Below are positions 36,147 through 45,086 of a stretch of DNA of 64,000 nucleotides, one piece after another. Within the stretch, counting starts at the first letter, position 1. Every line of letters begins with the position of its first letter. The translations under genes and the position numbers were made by a program. The notes below the pieces were generated by a model. That model did no database searches. It worked only from the letters and a program-made list of their open reading frames with translations, and had not been told where the DNA came from. Origin of the DNA: Collinsella sp. TF05-9AC (lineage in GTDB: Bacteria; Actinomycetota; Coriobacteriia; Coriobacteriales; Coriobacteriaceae); the NCBI RefSeq assembly GCF_003438495.1, contig NZ_QSSH01000005.1, forward strand, positions 19,245-83,244. Direction: 5' to 3'.

Positions 36147-38039
36147 ATGGAGATGGATGACAACAAGCGTAGACGGAATATGATCCTCTACGTGCTCATC
36201 GCCTTCGTCGTCTACCTCGTGCTCTCGACCGTTCTGTTCCCCAACATCGGTCACACGCAGCAGATTACGAAGACCGATTACTCGACGTTTGTCAAAGCAC
36301 TCGATAAGAAGAGTGTCGACAAGGTCGAGTACAACACGGACGATTACTCGATTTATTACACCAAGAAGGGCGAGGACGAGAATATCGCCTATAAGACGAC
36401 CGGTGTGCCGAACGATGCGGGCTTTACCGATCGCGTGCTTGAGTCTGGCGCTTCGCTGGAGTCGGTCGTTCCCGATAAAAACTCGGGTTTGATGACCTAC
36501 TACCTGCTCACACTCATTCTTCCCATGGCGATTTTCTTCCTCATCGGTTGGTGGCTCAACCGCCGCATGAAGAAGGCTATGGGCGATGACGGCCCGTCGA
36601 TGAACTTTGGCGGCGGCGGTTTTGGCGGCGGCGGGCTGGGTAAGTCCGGCGCGCGCGTGATCGCCTCCAAGGACGTGGGCGTGACCTTTAAGGACGTCGC
36701 TGGCCAGGAAGAGGCCAAGGAATCCCTCAAGGAGGTCGTCGATTTTCTGGAGAAGCCGCAGCGCTACGAGGAGATTGGCGCCAAGCTGCCGCGCGGTGCT
36801 CTCCTTGTTGGCCCTCCGGGTACCGGTAAGACCCTGCTTGCCAAGGCTGTTGCCGGCGAGGCCGGTGTTCCGTTCTTTAGCATTTCGGGCTCTGAGTTCG
36901 TTGAGATGTTTGTTGGTCGCGGCGCTGCTAAGGTTCGTGACCTGTTTAAGCAGGCCAAGGAAAAGGCCCCGTGCATCGTCTTTATCGACGAGATCGATAC
37001 CATTGGTAAGAAGCGCGATGGCGGCGGCTTTAGCGGCAACGACGAGCGCGAGCAGACGCTCAATCAGTTGCTGACCGAGATGGATGGCTTCGATAACCAC
37101 AAGGGTATCGTTGTCCTCGCTGCCACCAACCGTCCCGACAGCCTCGATCCGGCCCTGCTACGCCCCGGTCGTTTTGACCGCCGCATCCCCGTCGAGTTGC
37201 CCGATCTGACCGGCCGTAAGAACATTCTTGAGTTGCATGCCAAGAGCGTGAAGACGCAGCCGCCGATCGATTTGACCGCGATTGCCCGCGCCACGCCTGG
37301 TGCCTCGGGCGCCGATTTGGCCAATATCATCAACGAGGGCGCCCTGCGCGCCGTTCGCGAAGGTCGCAAGCGTGCAACCCAGGACGACTTCGAGGAGTCG
37401 GTGGAGGTCGTCATTGCCGGCCAACAGCGTAAGTCCACGGTGCTTTCCGACCACGAGAAGCAGGTCGTTTCCTACCATGAGATCGGCCATGCCATTGTTG
37501 CCGCTCGCCAGAAGGGCTCTGCGCCGGTCACGAAGATCACCATCGTGCCACGCACGAGCGGTGCTCTGGGCTACACCATGCAGGTCGAGGAGGATGAGCG
37601 CTTCCTGACCACACGCCAGGAGGTCCTGGACAAGCTCGCCGTCTACTGCGGTGGCCGTGCGGCCGAGGAGCTCATCTTTGGTGAGATGACGACTGGCGCC
37701 GCCAACGATATCGAGCAGGCCACCAAGCTCGCCCGAAACATGGTGACGCGCTTTGGTATGTCCGACGAGTTTGGCATGATGGCGCTCGGTACCGTCCAGA
37801 ATGCGTACCTCAACCAGGATACGTCGCTCACCTGCGCCCCCGGTACGGCCGAGCGTGTGGACGCAATTGTCGCCAAGTTGATTGAGGATGCGCACGACCG
37901 CGCCCTGCAGATCCTCAAGGAAAACAAGTTCAAGCTCCACGAGCTGGCTCGTTATCTGTACAAGAAGGAGACGATCACGGGCGAGGAGTTTATGAACCTC
38001 CTCACGCGCGAAAATCCGCTGATGTCTAAGCAGCAGTAG
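36147..38039 (+). CDS. ftsH: ATP-dependent zinc metalloprotease FtsH
   Basis: Membrane-anchored hexameric protease that degrades misfolded membrane proteins. The 630-residue protein has a first membrane helix near residues 12-31, an external domain, and a second helix near 118-140. The AAA+ module has Walker A GPPGTGKT at 222-229, Walker B IVFIDEID and the second region of homology. The zinc site is HEIGH at 444-448, followed by the protease domain. GGAG at 36134-36137 favours ATG 36147; ATG 36132 adds five residues and cannot be excluded. Confidence 0.95.
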   Translation: MEMDDNKRRRNMILYVLIAFVVYLVLSTVLFPNIGHTQQITKTDYSTFVKALDKKSVDKVEYNTDDYSIYYTKKGEDENIAYKTTGVPNDAGFTDRVLESGASLESVVPDKNSGLMTYYLLTLILPMAIFFLIGWWLNRRMKKAMGDDGPSMNFGGGGFGGGGLGKSGARVIASKDVGVTFKDVAGQEEAKESLKEVVDFLEKPQRYEEIGAKLPRGALLVGPPGTGKTLLAKAVAGEAGVPFFSISGSEFVEMFVGRGAAKVRDLFKQAKEKAPCIVFIDEIDTIGKKRDGGGFSGNDEREQTLNQLLTEMDGFDNHKGIVVLAATNRPDSLDPALLRPGRFDRRIPVELPDLTGRKNILELHAKSVKTQPPIDLTAIARATPGASGADLANIINEGALRAVREGRKRATQDDFEESVEVVIAGQQRKSTVLSDHEKQVVSYHEIGHAIVAARQKGSAPVTKITIVPRTSGALGYTMQVEEDERFLTTRQEVLDKLAVYCGGRAAEELIFGEMTTGAANDIEQATKLARNMVTRFGMSDEFGMMALGTVQNAYLNQDTSLTCAPGTAERVDAIVAKLIEDAHDRALQILKENKFKLHELARYLYKKETITGEEFMNLLTRENPLMSKQQ

Positions 38040-38065
38040 CGTTGCGTTCGGGATAGTAAATATCG

Positions 38066-38103
38066 ACGCCCCATTTGAGTGCCTATCTCAAATGGGGCGT
38101 TTT
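38066..38103 (+). terminator. Terminator after ftsH
   Basis: A perfect 14-bp stem (38066-38079 with 38087-38100), seven-base loop and TTTT, 26 bases after the stop. Confidence 0.9.
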
Positions 38104-38120
38104 GCTTGAGAGGGATGGAA

Positions 38121-38576
38121 ATGAAGATCGTGGTGAGCGCCTGCTTGATGGGCGAGAGCTGCAAGTATAACGGGCTCGATAACTACCACCGCGCGTTGGT
38201 CGAGGCTTGCGAGCGCACGGGGACCGAGGTCCTCCTCGTGTGCCCCGAGGTCTTTGGCGGCCTGCTCACGCCGCGCAAGCCGTCCGAGATTGTGAACGGC
38301 GAGGTTCGTACCTGCGAGGGCATCTCGGTTGATCGTGAATTTCGCCTGGGTGCCCAACGTGCGCTCGATATGTGCGAGCAGGCAGGCGGACCGGAAGAGA
38401 TAGTCGCGTGCATCCTTCAGGACCGCAGCCCCTCGTGCGGTGCGGGTCACATCTACGACGGCACCTTTAGCAGTACGCTCACCGCGGGCAACGGTGTTTT
38501 CGTCGACCTGCTCCTGCGCCACGGCTACCGTGTGATCCCGGCAAGCGAGTTCGACCCCAGCATGCTGGAGCAATAA
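38121..38576 (+). CDS. DUF523 family protein
   Basis: A 151-residue cytoplasmic protein of unknown function. DUF523 features are the N-terminal KIVVSACLMGESCKYNG with two cysteines six apart, VCPEVFGGLLTPRKPSEI, and the late ILQDRSPSCGAG motif with another cysteine. The conserved cysteines suggest metal or Fe-S binding, but this is inference. Start 38121 has GAGAGGG six bases upstream. It sits alone between two terminators. Confidence 0.85.
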   Translation: MKIVVSACLMGESCKYNGLDNYHRALVEACERTGTEVLLVCPEVFGGLLTPRKPSEIVNGEVRTCEGISVDREFRLGAQRALDMCEQAGGPEEIVACILQDRSPSCGAGHIYDGTFSSTLTAGNGVFVDLLLRHGYRVIPASEFDPSMLEQ

Positions 38577-38615
38577 AAAACCACCACAAGGGCACTGCTC
38601 CCTTGTGGTGGTTTT
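38577..38615. terminator. Bidirectional terminator between DUF523 gene and gldA-like gene
   Basis: Perfect 16-bp arms (38577-38592 with 38600-38615) begin with A's and end with T's, so the hairpin works for both converging genes. Confidence 0.9.
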
Positions 38616-38624
38616 GGCCTGGGT

Positions 38625-39707
38625 CTAGAGCGTGTGGCCGTAGGCGTTGGCGGTCTTGATGGCGGCGGCGAACTTCTCGTCGGTGAAGGGCTCCGGGTTG
38701 CCCTGCTTCCACTCGTTGGTGGCGTGCGCGTACTCGCACAGGGCAGGGATGTCGGCCTCGGAAAGCCCGACCTGCTCAAGCGTCACGGGCAGCCCCATCT
38801 GCTTGTTAAAGGCAGCGTAGCGCTTAAGGTTCTCGGTGTCGCCCGTGTAGGCGAACAACACGAGCACGCCCAGGCTCACGATCTCGCCGTGCAGGTAGGT
38901 GCCCTCACGCGGAATGCTGCAGGTGGCGTTGTAGAACGCGTGTGCCACGCTCGAGTTGTAGTAGTAATCGTTCTGGTTGGTCAGGTTCGAGACATAGCCC
39001 GTGTTGACCACGATGTCGAGCGCGATCTGCTTGACAGCCTCGCTCGACAGGTCCTGGCGCACGTCCTCAAGACCCTGGACGCCATAGGTAAACAGCGGCT
39101 CGGAACAGGTGTGGGCGAGTGCCAAGCCAAGGCCTGCCGTGTGCTCCAAATTGCCGGCGCTCGTGGCGTACTCGACCTCGGGCTGCTTAGACAGGGCATC
39201 GCCTACGCCGGCCCAGAAGTACTCCGCCGGTGCCTCGGCGATGATCTTGGGGTTGATGAAGATGTGCGCCGGTCGGTTGGGGTACGAATAGCCCTCGAGC
39301 GAGCCGTCGTCGTTGTACACGACGGCAATGGCGGTCGCGGCGGAGCAGTTGGAGCAAATCGTCGGTACGGTAAAGACGATCTTCTTGAGCTCGATGGCTG
39401 CGGTCTTCACGGTGTCGAGTGCCTTGCCGCCGCCACATGCGATGAGCGCGTCGGCTTCCTGGCAGGCAGGGGAGTTCACGACCTTGGCGATATTGGCACG
39501 CGTACTGTTGGTGCCATAGACGCGCGTCTCCAGGACCTCGACATCGGTACCTTCAAGTGCCGCCTCGATTCCCGGCAGCGCCGCAGCCAGGGCTCGCTTG
39601 CCGCCAATGATGGCGACCTTGGTCGCTCCGTACTCGGCCAGTGCGGCGGGCAGCTCGGTAAAGCAATCCTCGCCAACGGTATAATCACTCATTCCAATCG
39701 TGCGCAT
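38625..39707 (-). CDS. Iron-containing alcohol dehydrogenase, glycerol dehydrogenase-like
   Basis: A 360-residue NAD-dependent enzyme of the GldA branch, expected to oxidise glycerol or a related polyol to the ketone. The nucleotide motif is ACGGGKALDTVK near 95-105. Metal ligands appear as Asp in WAGVGDALSK and two His in SSVAHAFYN and YLHGEIVSLG. TICSNCSAAT matches the GldA-type loop. ATG 39707 has GAAGG upstream. It diverges from ileS and ends at a shared terminator. The true substrate is uncertain because the family is broad. Confidence 0.85.
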   Translation of the reverse strand: MRTIGMSDYTVGEDCFTELPAALAEYGATKVAIIGGKRALAAALPGIEAALEGTDVEVLETRVYGTNSTRANIAKVVNSPACQEADALIACGGGKALDTVKTAAIELKKIVFTVPTICSNCSAATAIAVVYNDDGSLEGYSYPNRPAHIFINPKIIAEAPAEYFWAGVGDALSKQPEVEYATSAGNLEHTAGLGLALAHTCSEPLFTYGVQGLEDVRQDLSSEAVKQIALDIVVNTGYVSNLTNQNDYYYNSSVAHAFYNATCSIPREGTYLHGEIVSLGVLVLFAYTGDTENLKRYAAFNKQMGLPVTLEQVGLSEADIPALCEYAHATNEWKQGNPEPFTDEKFAAAIKTANAYGHTL

Positions 39708-39845
39708 GGCAACCTTCTTTCTTTCGATAAAGTGCTTTCAGGTATTTTGCTCCTAGAGAAGGTCCACAGCCGCGAGAAATTTCGAACGTATAAAACCAGT
39801 GTTGAGGGTTTTTCGCCGGCGCGGAACGTGCTAGCATACTCCGCA

Positions 39846-40150
39846 TAAGCGTTGATGGGGACGAGTAGTCGGCCGTACGCATGTTACAGAGAGCGGGGAG
39901 CGCTGAGAACCCGTGCATGCGACCGATGAAAATCACCCCGGAGCTGCGGTCCCAACGGACGCGTCGCACAGGCTCGTCTTAGTAGATATCGCCGAGATGG
40001 TCGTCGATACAGGCCAGCCGAGTAACGGATGCGAGCGCGCGAATACGCGGGCGAGGGCATCTAAGCTGGGTGGTTAAACGAAGAGCTTTTGCGGGCGTAC
40101 AGTCCGTTTTGTGGCGCTTCGTCCCAGCTTGTAGGGACGGGCGCTTTTTT
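39846..40150 (+). promoter_or_regulatory. T-box riboswitch controlling ileS
   Basis: The leader senses uncharged tRNA-Ile. Stem I runs from about 39851 to 39955 with an AGTAG loop (39873-39878 region) and, on the 3' side, specifier codon ATC at 39932-39934 after GAAA. The T-box GGGTGGTT holds TGGT at 40071-40074, which can pair with the ACCA end of the tRNA. The antiterminator pairs 40063-40070 with 40123-40130, and 40079-40083 with 40117-40121. The competing terminator pairs 40114-40125 with 40134-40144 and ends in six T. The architecture is transcriptional, with a long Stem I. Confidence 0.92.
40114..40150 (+). terminator. T-box regulated terminator before ileS
   Basis: Stem GCGC-TTCGTCCC with GGGACGGGCGC, one bulged T, then TTTTTT. 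Its left arm is shared with the antiterminator, so the two folds exclude each other. Confidence 0.9.
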
Positions 40151-40193
40151 GGTGCCCAACGGGCGTGCGCGCCCACGACATGAAAGGGGTACC

Positions 40194-42995
40194 GTGGCAA
40201 ACGAGTACAAGCAGACGATGAATCTGCCCAAGACCGGTTTTCCCATGCGTGCCGGTCTTTCCAAGTCCGAGCCCAAGCGACTCAAGGACTGGCAGGACAA
40301 CAAGGTCTACGAGCAGGTTCTGAAGAAGAACGAGGGTCACAAGAAGTTCGTGCTGCACGACGGCCCTCCGTACGCCAACGGCCCGATCCACATCGGCCAC
40401 GCCATGAACAAGATCTCCAAGGACATGATCAACCGTTACTGGATGATGCAGGGCTATGAGGTTCCCTATGTCCCCGGTTGGGACTGCCATGGCCAGCCGA
40501 TCGAGCATAAGGTCGAGGAGAAGCTCGGCACCGAGAAGTTCAACCAGACCTCCACGGCTAAGATCCGCGAGCTTTGCAACAAGTTCGCTGTCGAGAACAT
40601 CGAGCTACAGAAGGCCGGCTTCCGTCGCCTGGGCGTGCTCGGCGATTGGGACAACCCCTATCTGACGCTCTATCACCAGCATGACGCCGCCGACATCGAG
40701 GTCTTCAAGGCCATGTTCGACAAGGGCATGATCTATCGCGGCCACAAGCCCGTCCACTGGTGCAAGCACTGCCACACCGCGCTGGCCGAGGCTGAGATCG
40801 AGTACTCCGACGAGACGAGCCCGTCCATCTTCGTGCGCTTTGAGATGACCTCCAAGCCCGCCGGTCTCGAGAACTTCGACGGCCCGGTCGACTTTATCAT
40901 CTGGACGACCACGCCGTGGACCATCCCCTCCGACCAGGCAGTTTCCTTCAAGCCCGGCGCCGCCTACGTCGCCGTTGAGCACGACGGCCGCGCCGAGGTC
41001 ATGCTCGAGGACCTGGCTCCTAAGTGCTGCGAGGAGTTTGGCTGGGAGTACACTCCGGTTATGGTCGACGGCAAGCCCTATGTGGTTCCCGCCGAGACCT
41101 TCCACCACATCCACTACAAGCAGCCGATCTTCGACGGTGTCGAGGGCGTGGCGCTGCTGGCCGATTACGTCGGTGTCGATGACGGTACCGGTATTGTCCA
41201 CAACTCGCCCGGCCACGGCGTCGACGACTACTTTGCCTGCCTCAAGGAGGGCATCACCGACATCTGCATGCCGGTCGATGACGACGGCAAGTTCTACACC
41301 GGCGAGGAGTTTGGCACCGGTGGCCCCTTCAGCGGTATGGACACCGATGAGGCCAACCCGCACATCATCGAGTTCCTGCGCGAGCGCGGTACCCTAGTCC
41401 TCGAGAAGAAGATCACGCACAGCTATCCGCACTGCTGGCGTTGCAAGCACCCGGTGCTCTTCCGTGCTACCGACCAGTGGTTTGTCTCGATGGACAAGAC
41501 CGGTTTGCGCGAGCAGGCTGGCAAAGAGGTCCGCGAGAACGTCAAGTGGTATCCGGCCCACGCGGCCAACCGCATCGGCGCCATGGTCGAGCAGCGTCCC
41601 GACTGGTGCATCAGCCGTCAGCGCAACTGGGGCGTGCCTATCCCCAGCTACACTTGCGCCGACTGCGGCGAGAAGGTCATGAACGACGCCACGCTCGACG
41701 CCGTCATCAAGCTCTTCCACGAGAAGGGCTCCGACGCCTGGTTCACCGACGCTCCCGAGAGTTACCTGGGCGAGGCTTGCGTTTGCCCCAAGTGTGGCGG
41801 CCATCACCTCAAGGCTGATAAGGACATTCTCGACGTGTGGTGGGACTCCGGCGTGTCCTGGAAGGCCGTCTGCGAGTATCGACCCGAGCTTGAGTACCCG
41901 GCTGACGTGTATCTCGAGGGCTCCGACCAGCATCGCGGTTGGTTCCAGAGCTCGCTGCTCACCTCGGTGGGTGCCAACGGCCATGCTCCGTACAAGGCGG
42001 TCGTCTCGCAGGGCTTCACGCTCGATGGCCAGGGCCGCAAGATGTCCAAGTCGCTCGGCAACGTCATCGACCCCAACAAGGTCTGCGACGAGATGGGCGC
42101 TGACATCATCCGTCTCTGGGTTGCCTCCGTCGACACCAGCTCCGACGTCTCCATCGACCATGAGATTCTCGCTCGTACGTCCGATGCCTATCGTCGTTTC
42201 CGCAACACGCTGCGCTTCTTGCTCTCCGAGCTCGAGGGTCAGTTTGAGCCCGAGACCGACGGCGTCGCCTTTGCCGACCTGCTGCCGCTCGACAAGCTCA
42301 TGGTTGCCCGTCTGACCCAGGTCCAGGCCGAGGTCGACGACGCCTACGCCAGCTATGAGTTCCCGCGCGCCTACCGTGCGCTCTATGACTTCGTGGTTAC
42401 CGAGCTTTCCAACGTGTATCTCGACGCCCTGAAGGATCGTCTGTACTGCGACAAGCCCGGCTCGCTCGAGCGCCGCAGTGCCCAGACCGTGCTGGCCGAG
42501 CTCTTCTCGATGCTCATGCGCGACCTGCAGCCGATCCTGTCCTATACCGTCGACGAGGCCATGGCATATGCGCCCGCCGGCTGCGTCGATCACCAGAAGT
42601 ACGCCGCGCTGCTCGATTGGTACAAGTCGCCCATCACGGTCGACGAGGCCAATGAGTTTGAGGGCGTGCTCGAGGCTTCGCTCGAGCTCCGTAGCGCCGT
42701 GACCAAGGCCCTTGAGGATGCCCGTTCTGCCGGCACCTTCACTAAGAGCCAGCAGGTCCGCGTCAAGGCGGTCGTTCCCGCCGAGATGTACGCGCTGCTG
42801 ACCGGTGATAAGGCCGTCGACCTGGCCGAGTTCTACATCGTCTCCGATGTTGAGCTGACCCAGGGCGAGGAACTCTCCGTTGCCATTGAAGCTGCCGAGG
42901 GCGAGTGCTGCGACCGTTGCTGGAACTACCGCACCACCGTTGGCGAGTACAACGGCCACGCTCATATCTGTAAGCGCTGCGCTGATGCGCTGTAG
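40194..42995 (+). CDS. ileS: Isoleucine--tRNA ligase
   Basis: Charges tRNA-Ile. The 933-residue protein has HIGH at 66-69 (PPYANGPIHIGHAMNK), the CP1 editing domain, KMSKS at 616-620 and a C-terminal zinc site (CCDRCWNYR ... CKRCADAL). Length and zinc tail match the type 1 bacterial enzyme. GTG 40194 follows GAAAGGGG at 40182-40189; the frame is open further upstream but that part is the T-box terminator. The stop lies inside the next hairpin. Confidence 0.97.
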   Translation: MANEYKQTMNLPKTGFPMRAGLSKSEPKRLKDWQDNKVYEQVLKKNEGHKKFVLHDGPPYANGPIHIGHAMNKISKDMINRYWMMQGYEVPYVPGWDCHGQPIEHKVEEKLGTEKFNQTSTAKIRELCNKFAVENIELQKAGFRRLGVLGDWDNPYLTLYHQHDAADIEVFKAMFDKGMIYRGHKPVHWCKHCHTALAEAEIEYSDETSPSIFVRFEMTSKPAGLENFDGPVDFIIWTTTPWTIPSDQAVSFKPGAAYVAVEHDGRAEVMLEDLAPKCCEEFGWEYTPVMVDGKPYVVPAETFHHIHYKQPIFDGVEGVALLADYVGVDDGTGIVHNSPGHGVDDYFACLKEGITDICMPVDDDGKFYTGEEFGTGGPFSGMDTDEANPHIIEFLRERGTLVLEKKITHSYPHCWRCKHPVLFRATDQWFVSMDKTGLREQAGKEVRENVKWYPAHAANRIGAMVEQRPDWCISRQRNWGVPIPSYTCADCGEKVMNDATLDAVIKLFHEKGSDAWFTDAPESYLGEACVCPKCGGHHLKADKDILDVWWDSGVSWKAVCEYRPELEYPADVYLEGSDQHRGWFQSSLLTSVGANGHAPYKAVVSQGFTLDGQGRKMSKSLGNVIDPNKVCDEMGADIIRLWVASVDTSSDVSIDHEILARTSDAYRRFRNTLRFLLSELEGQFEPETDGVAFADLLPLDKLMVARLTQVQAEVDDAYASYEFPRAYRALYDFVVTELSNVYLDALKDRLYCDKPGSLERRSAQTVLAELFSMLMRDLQPILSYTVDEAMAYAPAGCVDHQKYAALLDWYKSPITVDEANEFEGVLEASLELRSAVTKALEDARSAGTFTKSQQVRVKAVVPAEMYALLTGDKAVDLAEFYIVSDVELTQGEELSVAIEAAEGECCDRCWNYRTTVGEYNGHAHICKRCADAL

Positions 42996-43026
42996 GTTAC
43001 GGCGTTCGTAGAACGCCGTAACCTAC
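42992..43026. repeat. 16-bp perfect inverted repeat at the end of ileS
   Basis: Arms 42992-43007 and 43011-43026 are perfect with a GTA loop, and the left arm contains the ileS stop codon. There is no T-run, so it is not a standard terminator. It is the first of several palindromes in this 396-base gap. Confidence 0.75.
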
Positions 43027-43035
43027 CGACGCTGC

Positions 43036-43133
43036 AAACGCCCCTAAGCGGCAATCTGACGTTCAATCGTCGGTCGCGTACCAAAGTACGCTTCCCTCCT
43101 TTTTCACGTCACCTTGCTCGCTTAGGGACGTTT
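43036..43133. repeat. Imperfect inverted repeat AAACGCCCCTAAGCG
   Basis: Arms 43036-43050 and 43119-43133 (15 bp, one mismatch) enclose a smaller GCGTAC/GTACGC hairpin (43076-43091). Flanking bases also pair loosely, suggesting one long folded element of about 130 bases with no ORF. Confidence 0.6.
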
Positions 43134-43171
43134 TCGCTGTTGGCGACGGTAATGCGGCGTTTCTATGGACC

Positions 43172-43227
43172 TAGTCGTTGGGGACGTTCTTAAACGACTA
43201 GTCAAACAAGAACGTCCCCAACGACTA
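43172..43227. repeat. GGGGACGTTCTT inverted repeat, copy 2 (REPIN-like)
   Basis: Perfect 20-bp arms (43172-43191 and 43208-43227) around a 16-base loop containing GACTAGTC. The left arm equals that of the copy at 15343. Intergenic and non-coding. Confidence 0.8.
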
Positions 43228-43241
43228 CCTGTGTCATATTC

Positions 43242-43278
43242 AAGCGGCATTCTGTTTTTCGGAATGTCGCTTTCGTTT
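43242..43278 (+). terminator. Terminator-like hairpin upstream of lspA
   Basis: Arms 43242-43252 and 43262-43272 (11 bp, one mismatch) followed by TTTCGTTTT. Further on, 43347-43365 is a 9-bp palindrome (AATTGCGTT/AACGCAATT) that might be an lspA operator. Base composition of 43230-43380 is clearly more AT-rich than the genes on either side. Confidence 0.55.
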
Positions 43279-43391
43279 TATGCTGATTATTTCGCTAGCG
43301 TTGGTGGATATGTCGTGCGTTCTGCGTGTGGCAATATAAGATGGTTAATTGCGTTAAACGCAATTCGATGTTCTTAGGGTAGGGGATTTCT

Positions 43392-43991
43392 TTGGGTCGT
43401 GGTGCGGATATGACGCCGCCTTTGCGTTGGCGGTTAGGTGTTGCTGGTGGGGTAGCGCTTGTTGTGCTGCTTGTTGACCAGCTGACCAAGCTTGCGGTTC
43501 GTGCCGTGGGCGATGCCCTGCATATGACCGTTATCCCCGGTGTGATTGACTTTCTGTTTGTTCGCAATATCGGAGCCGCTTTTAGTATGGGCGAGGGCCA
43601 TGGCGTTGCGTTCGCCGTGCTGGCGCTTGCGGTCATTGTCGCCATTGCCGTGTACTTGCTGCGTGCGCCTCAGCTTGCTCGTCTTGAGGTTGTGGGCATG
43701 GCCATGGTCGCGGGCGGTGCTGTCGGCAACGCGATTGATCGCCTGGCCATGGGCTTTGTGACTGATTTTATTGCCGCTACCTTCATTGATTTCCCCGTCT
43801 TTAACGTGGCCGATATTGGCATTACGGTCGGTGTCGTGCTGGCTCTTATCGGTTACATGTTCTTGAGTCCCGCCGCTCGCGAGGTCGATGCGACCGCCGA
43901 GCTCAACGCCCGTGACGAGGCCCGCGCCAAACGCAAAGCCAAGCAGCGTGGGGAGCGTGCCCGCAAGATTCGCGAAAGGAATGAGCGCTAA
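43392..43991 (+). CDS. lspA: Lipoprotein signal peptidase II
   Basis: Membrane aspartyl protease that cuts prolipoproteins, such as the lipoprotein at 2834. The 199-residue protein has four predicted membrane helices and catalytic aspartates Asp116 (GNAIDRL) and Asp141 (FNVADIGI), plus FVRNIGAAFS. A strongly basic tail of about 40 residues (rich in Lys/Arg) is longer than usual. The TTG start at 43392 has AGGGGA six bases upstream; ATG 43410 is the alternative. The end shares a base with the pseudouridine synthase start, the common lspA-rluD pair. Confidence 0.94.
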   Translation: MGRGADMTPPLRWRLGVAGGVALVVLLVDQLTKLAVRAVGDALHMTVIPGVIDFLFVRNIGAAFSMGEGHGVAFAVLALAVIVAIAVYLLRAPQLARLEVVGMAMVAGGAVGNAIDRLAMGFVTDFIAATFIDFPVFNVADIGITVGVVLALIGYMFLSPAAREVDATAELNARDEARAKRKAKQRGERARKIRERNER

Positions 43992-45004
43992 TGGCCGACA
44001 TCCATATTCTTGTTGCCGACGATTCCACTGGTCAGCGTCTTGACGCCTATCTGGGCGCCAACGATGGCTGCCCCACGCGCTCTGCCTGCGCGCACTTGAT
44101 CGAGGGCGGCGCCGTTGCCGTCAACGGCGAGACCTGCCTATCAAAAAAGTATGCTGTGCGCTCCGGTGACCGCATCTCGGTCGACCTGCCCGAGCCGCAC
44201 GATCCCACTGATGTGATTCCCGAGGCCATTCCCCTTGATATCCGTTACGAGGACGACTACCTCATCGTGCTCTCCAAGCAGCGCGGCCTGGTGTGCCATC
44301 CCGCCCATGGCCACGAGAGCGGCACCCTTGCAAACGCTCTGGTCTACCACTGCGGTATCGATCATCTTGGTACCGTGCAGGGTGAGGACCGCCCCGGCAT
44401 CGTGCATCGCTTGGATCGCGATACCTCGGGCCTTATGCTCGCGGCAAAAGACGACGACACCCAGCGCGCACTTCAAAATCTTATCCGTACGCGCACGCTC
44501 GACCGTCGCTATATCACGCTCGTTCACGGGCACATCGCCATGGACGAGGGCACCATCAACACCGGTATTGCCCGATCGACACGCGACCGCGTGAAGATGG
44601 CGGTTTCCGATGACCCCTTTGCGCGCCAGGCCATCACGACCTTCAAGGTGCTTGAACGCTTTGATTCCACGCGTTTCGACGACGGCTACACGCTTGTCGA
44701 GTGCCACCTGTTTACCGGTCGCACGCATCAGATTCGCGTGCATATGCGCCATATCAACCACGCCTGCGTGGGCGATCCGCTCTACGGTAAGTGCGATGCG
44801 TGCGCCGATCAGGGTCTGACCAGGCAATTCCTTCATTCCTGGCGCGTCGCATTCGACCATCCCGCGACGGGTGAGCTCATCGAATGCCGCGACGAGCTGC
44901 CTTGGGATCTCGCTGCGGTTCTTGACGACCTGGCCCCGCGCTCGCTTGGCCGCACCGCCGCCGGCGACGACATCGTCCCGCAGCTTGGCCTTCTCGAAGC
45001 CTAG
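43991..45004 (+). CDS. rluD: RluA-family pseudouridine synthase (RluD-like)
   Basis: Modifies uridines in 23S rRNA. The 337-residue protein has an N-terminal S4 RNA-binding domain (about 12-80: QRLDAYLGAN ... LIEGGAVAVNGE) and a catalytic domain with HRLDRDTSGLML, Asp142 being the nucleophile, and the LFTGRTHQIRVHM motif. The lspA neighbour is the standard one in Gram-positives. RluD specificity for helix 69 is a family guess. Confidence 0.9.
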   Translation: MADIHILVADDSTGQRLDAYLGANDGCPTRSACAHLIEGGAVAVNGETCLSKKYAVRSGDRISVDLPEPHDPTDVIPEAIPLDIRYEDDYLIVLSKQRGLVCHPAHGHESGTLANALVYHCGIDHLGTVQGEDRPGIVHRLDRDTSGLMLAAKDDDTQRALQNLIRTRTLDRRYITLVHGHIAMDEGTINTGIARSTRDRVKMAVSDDPFARQAITTFKVLERFDSTRFDDGYTLVECHLFTGRTHQIRVHMRHINHACVGDPLYGKCDACADQGLTRQFLHSWRVAFDHPATGELIECRDELPWDLAAVLDDLAPRSLGRTAAGDDIVPQLGLLEA

Positions 45005-45021
45005 CCGGTATTAGGTGGTTT

Positions 45022-45048
45022 CTTGAACTCGGTAAGCCTGCGGTAAGA
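45022..45048 (+). promoter_or_regulatory. Possible promoter of the glycosyltransferase gene
   Basis: TTGAAC at 45022-45027 and TAAGAT at 45043-45048 are 15 bases apart (17 to the overlapping AGATAT). The gene starts 39 bases later. Confidence 0.4.
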
Positions 45049-45086
45049 TATACGGTTGTTTACGTAACGCGTTCTCGGGAGCCTGC

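Noticed and set aside
38634..39848. 404-codon plus-strand frame opposite the glycerol-dehydrogenase-like gene
   Set aside because: The minus-strand product has all family motifs and a ribosome binding site; the plus frame is a codon-bias shadow and runs into the ileS leader.
42992..43365. Repeat cluster as a CRISPR array
   Set aside because: The repeats are inverted, differ from one another and are not regularly spaced; no cas genes are present.
43165..43377. 70-codon frame between ileS and lspA
   Set aside because: It covers the REPIN-like repeat and hairpins, has no ribosome binding site and no recognisable product.
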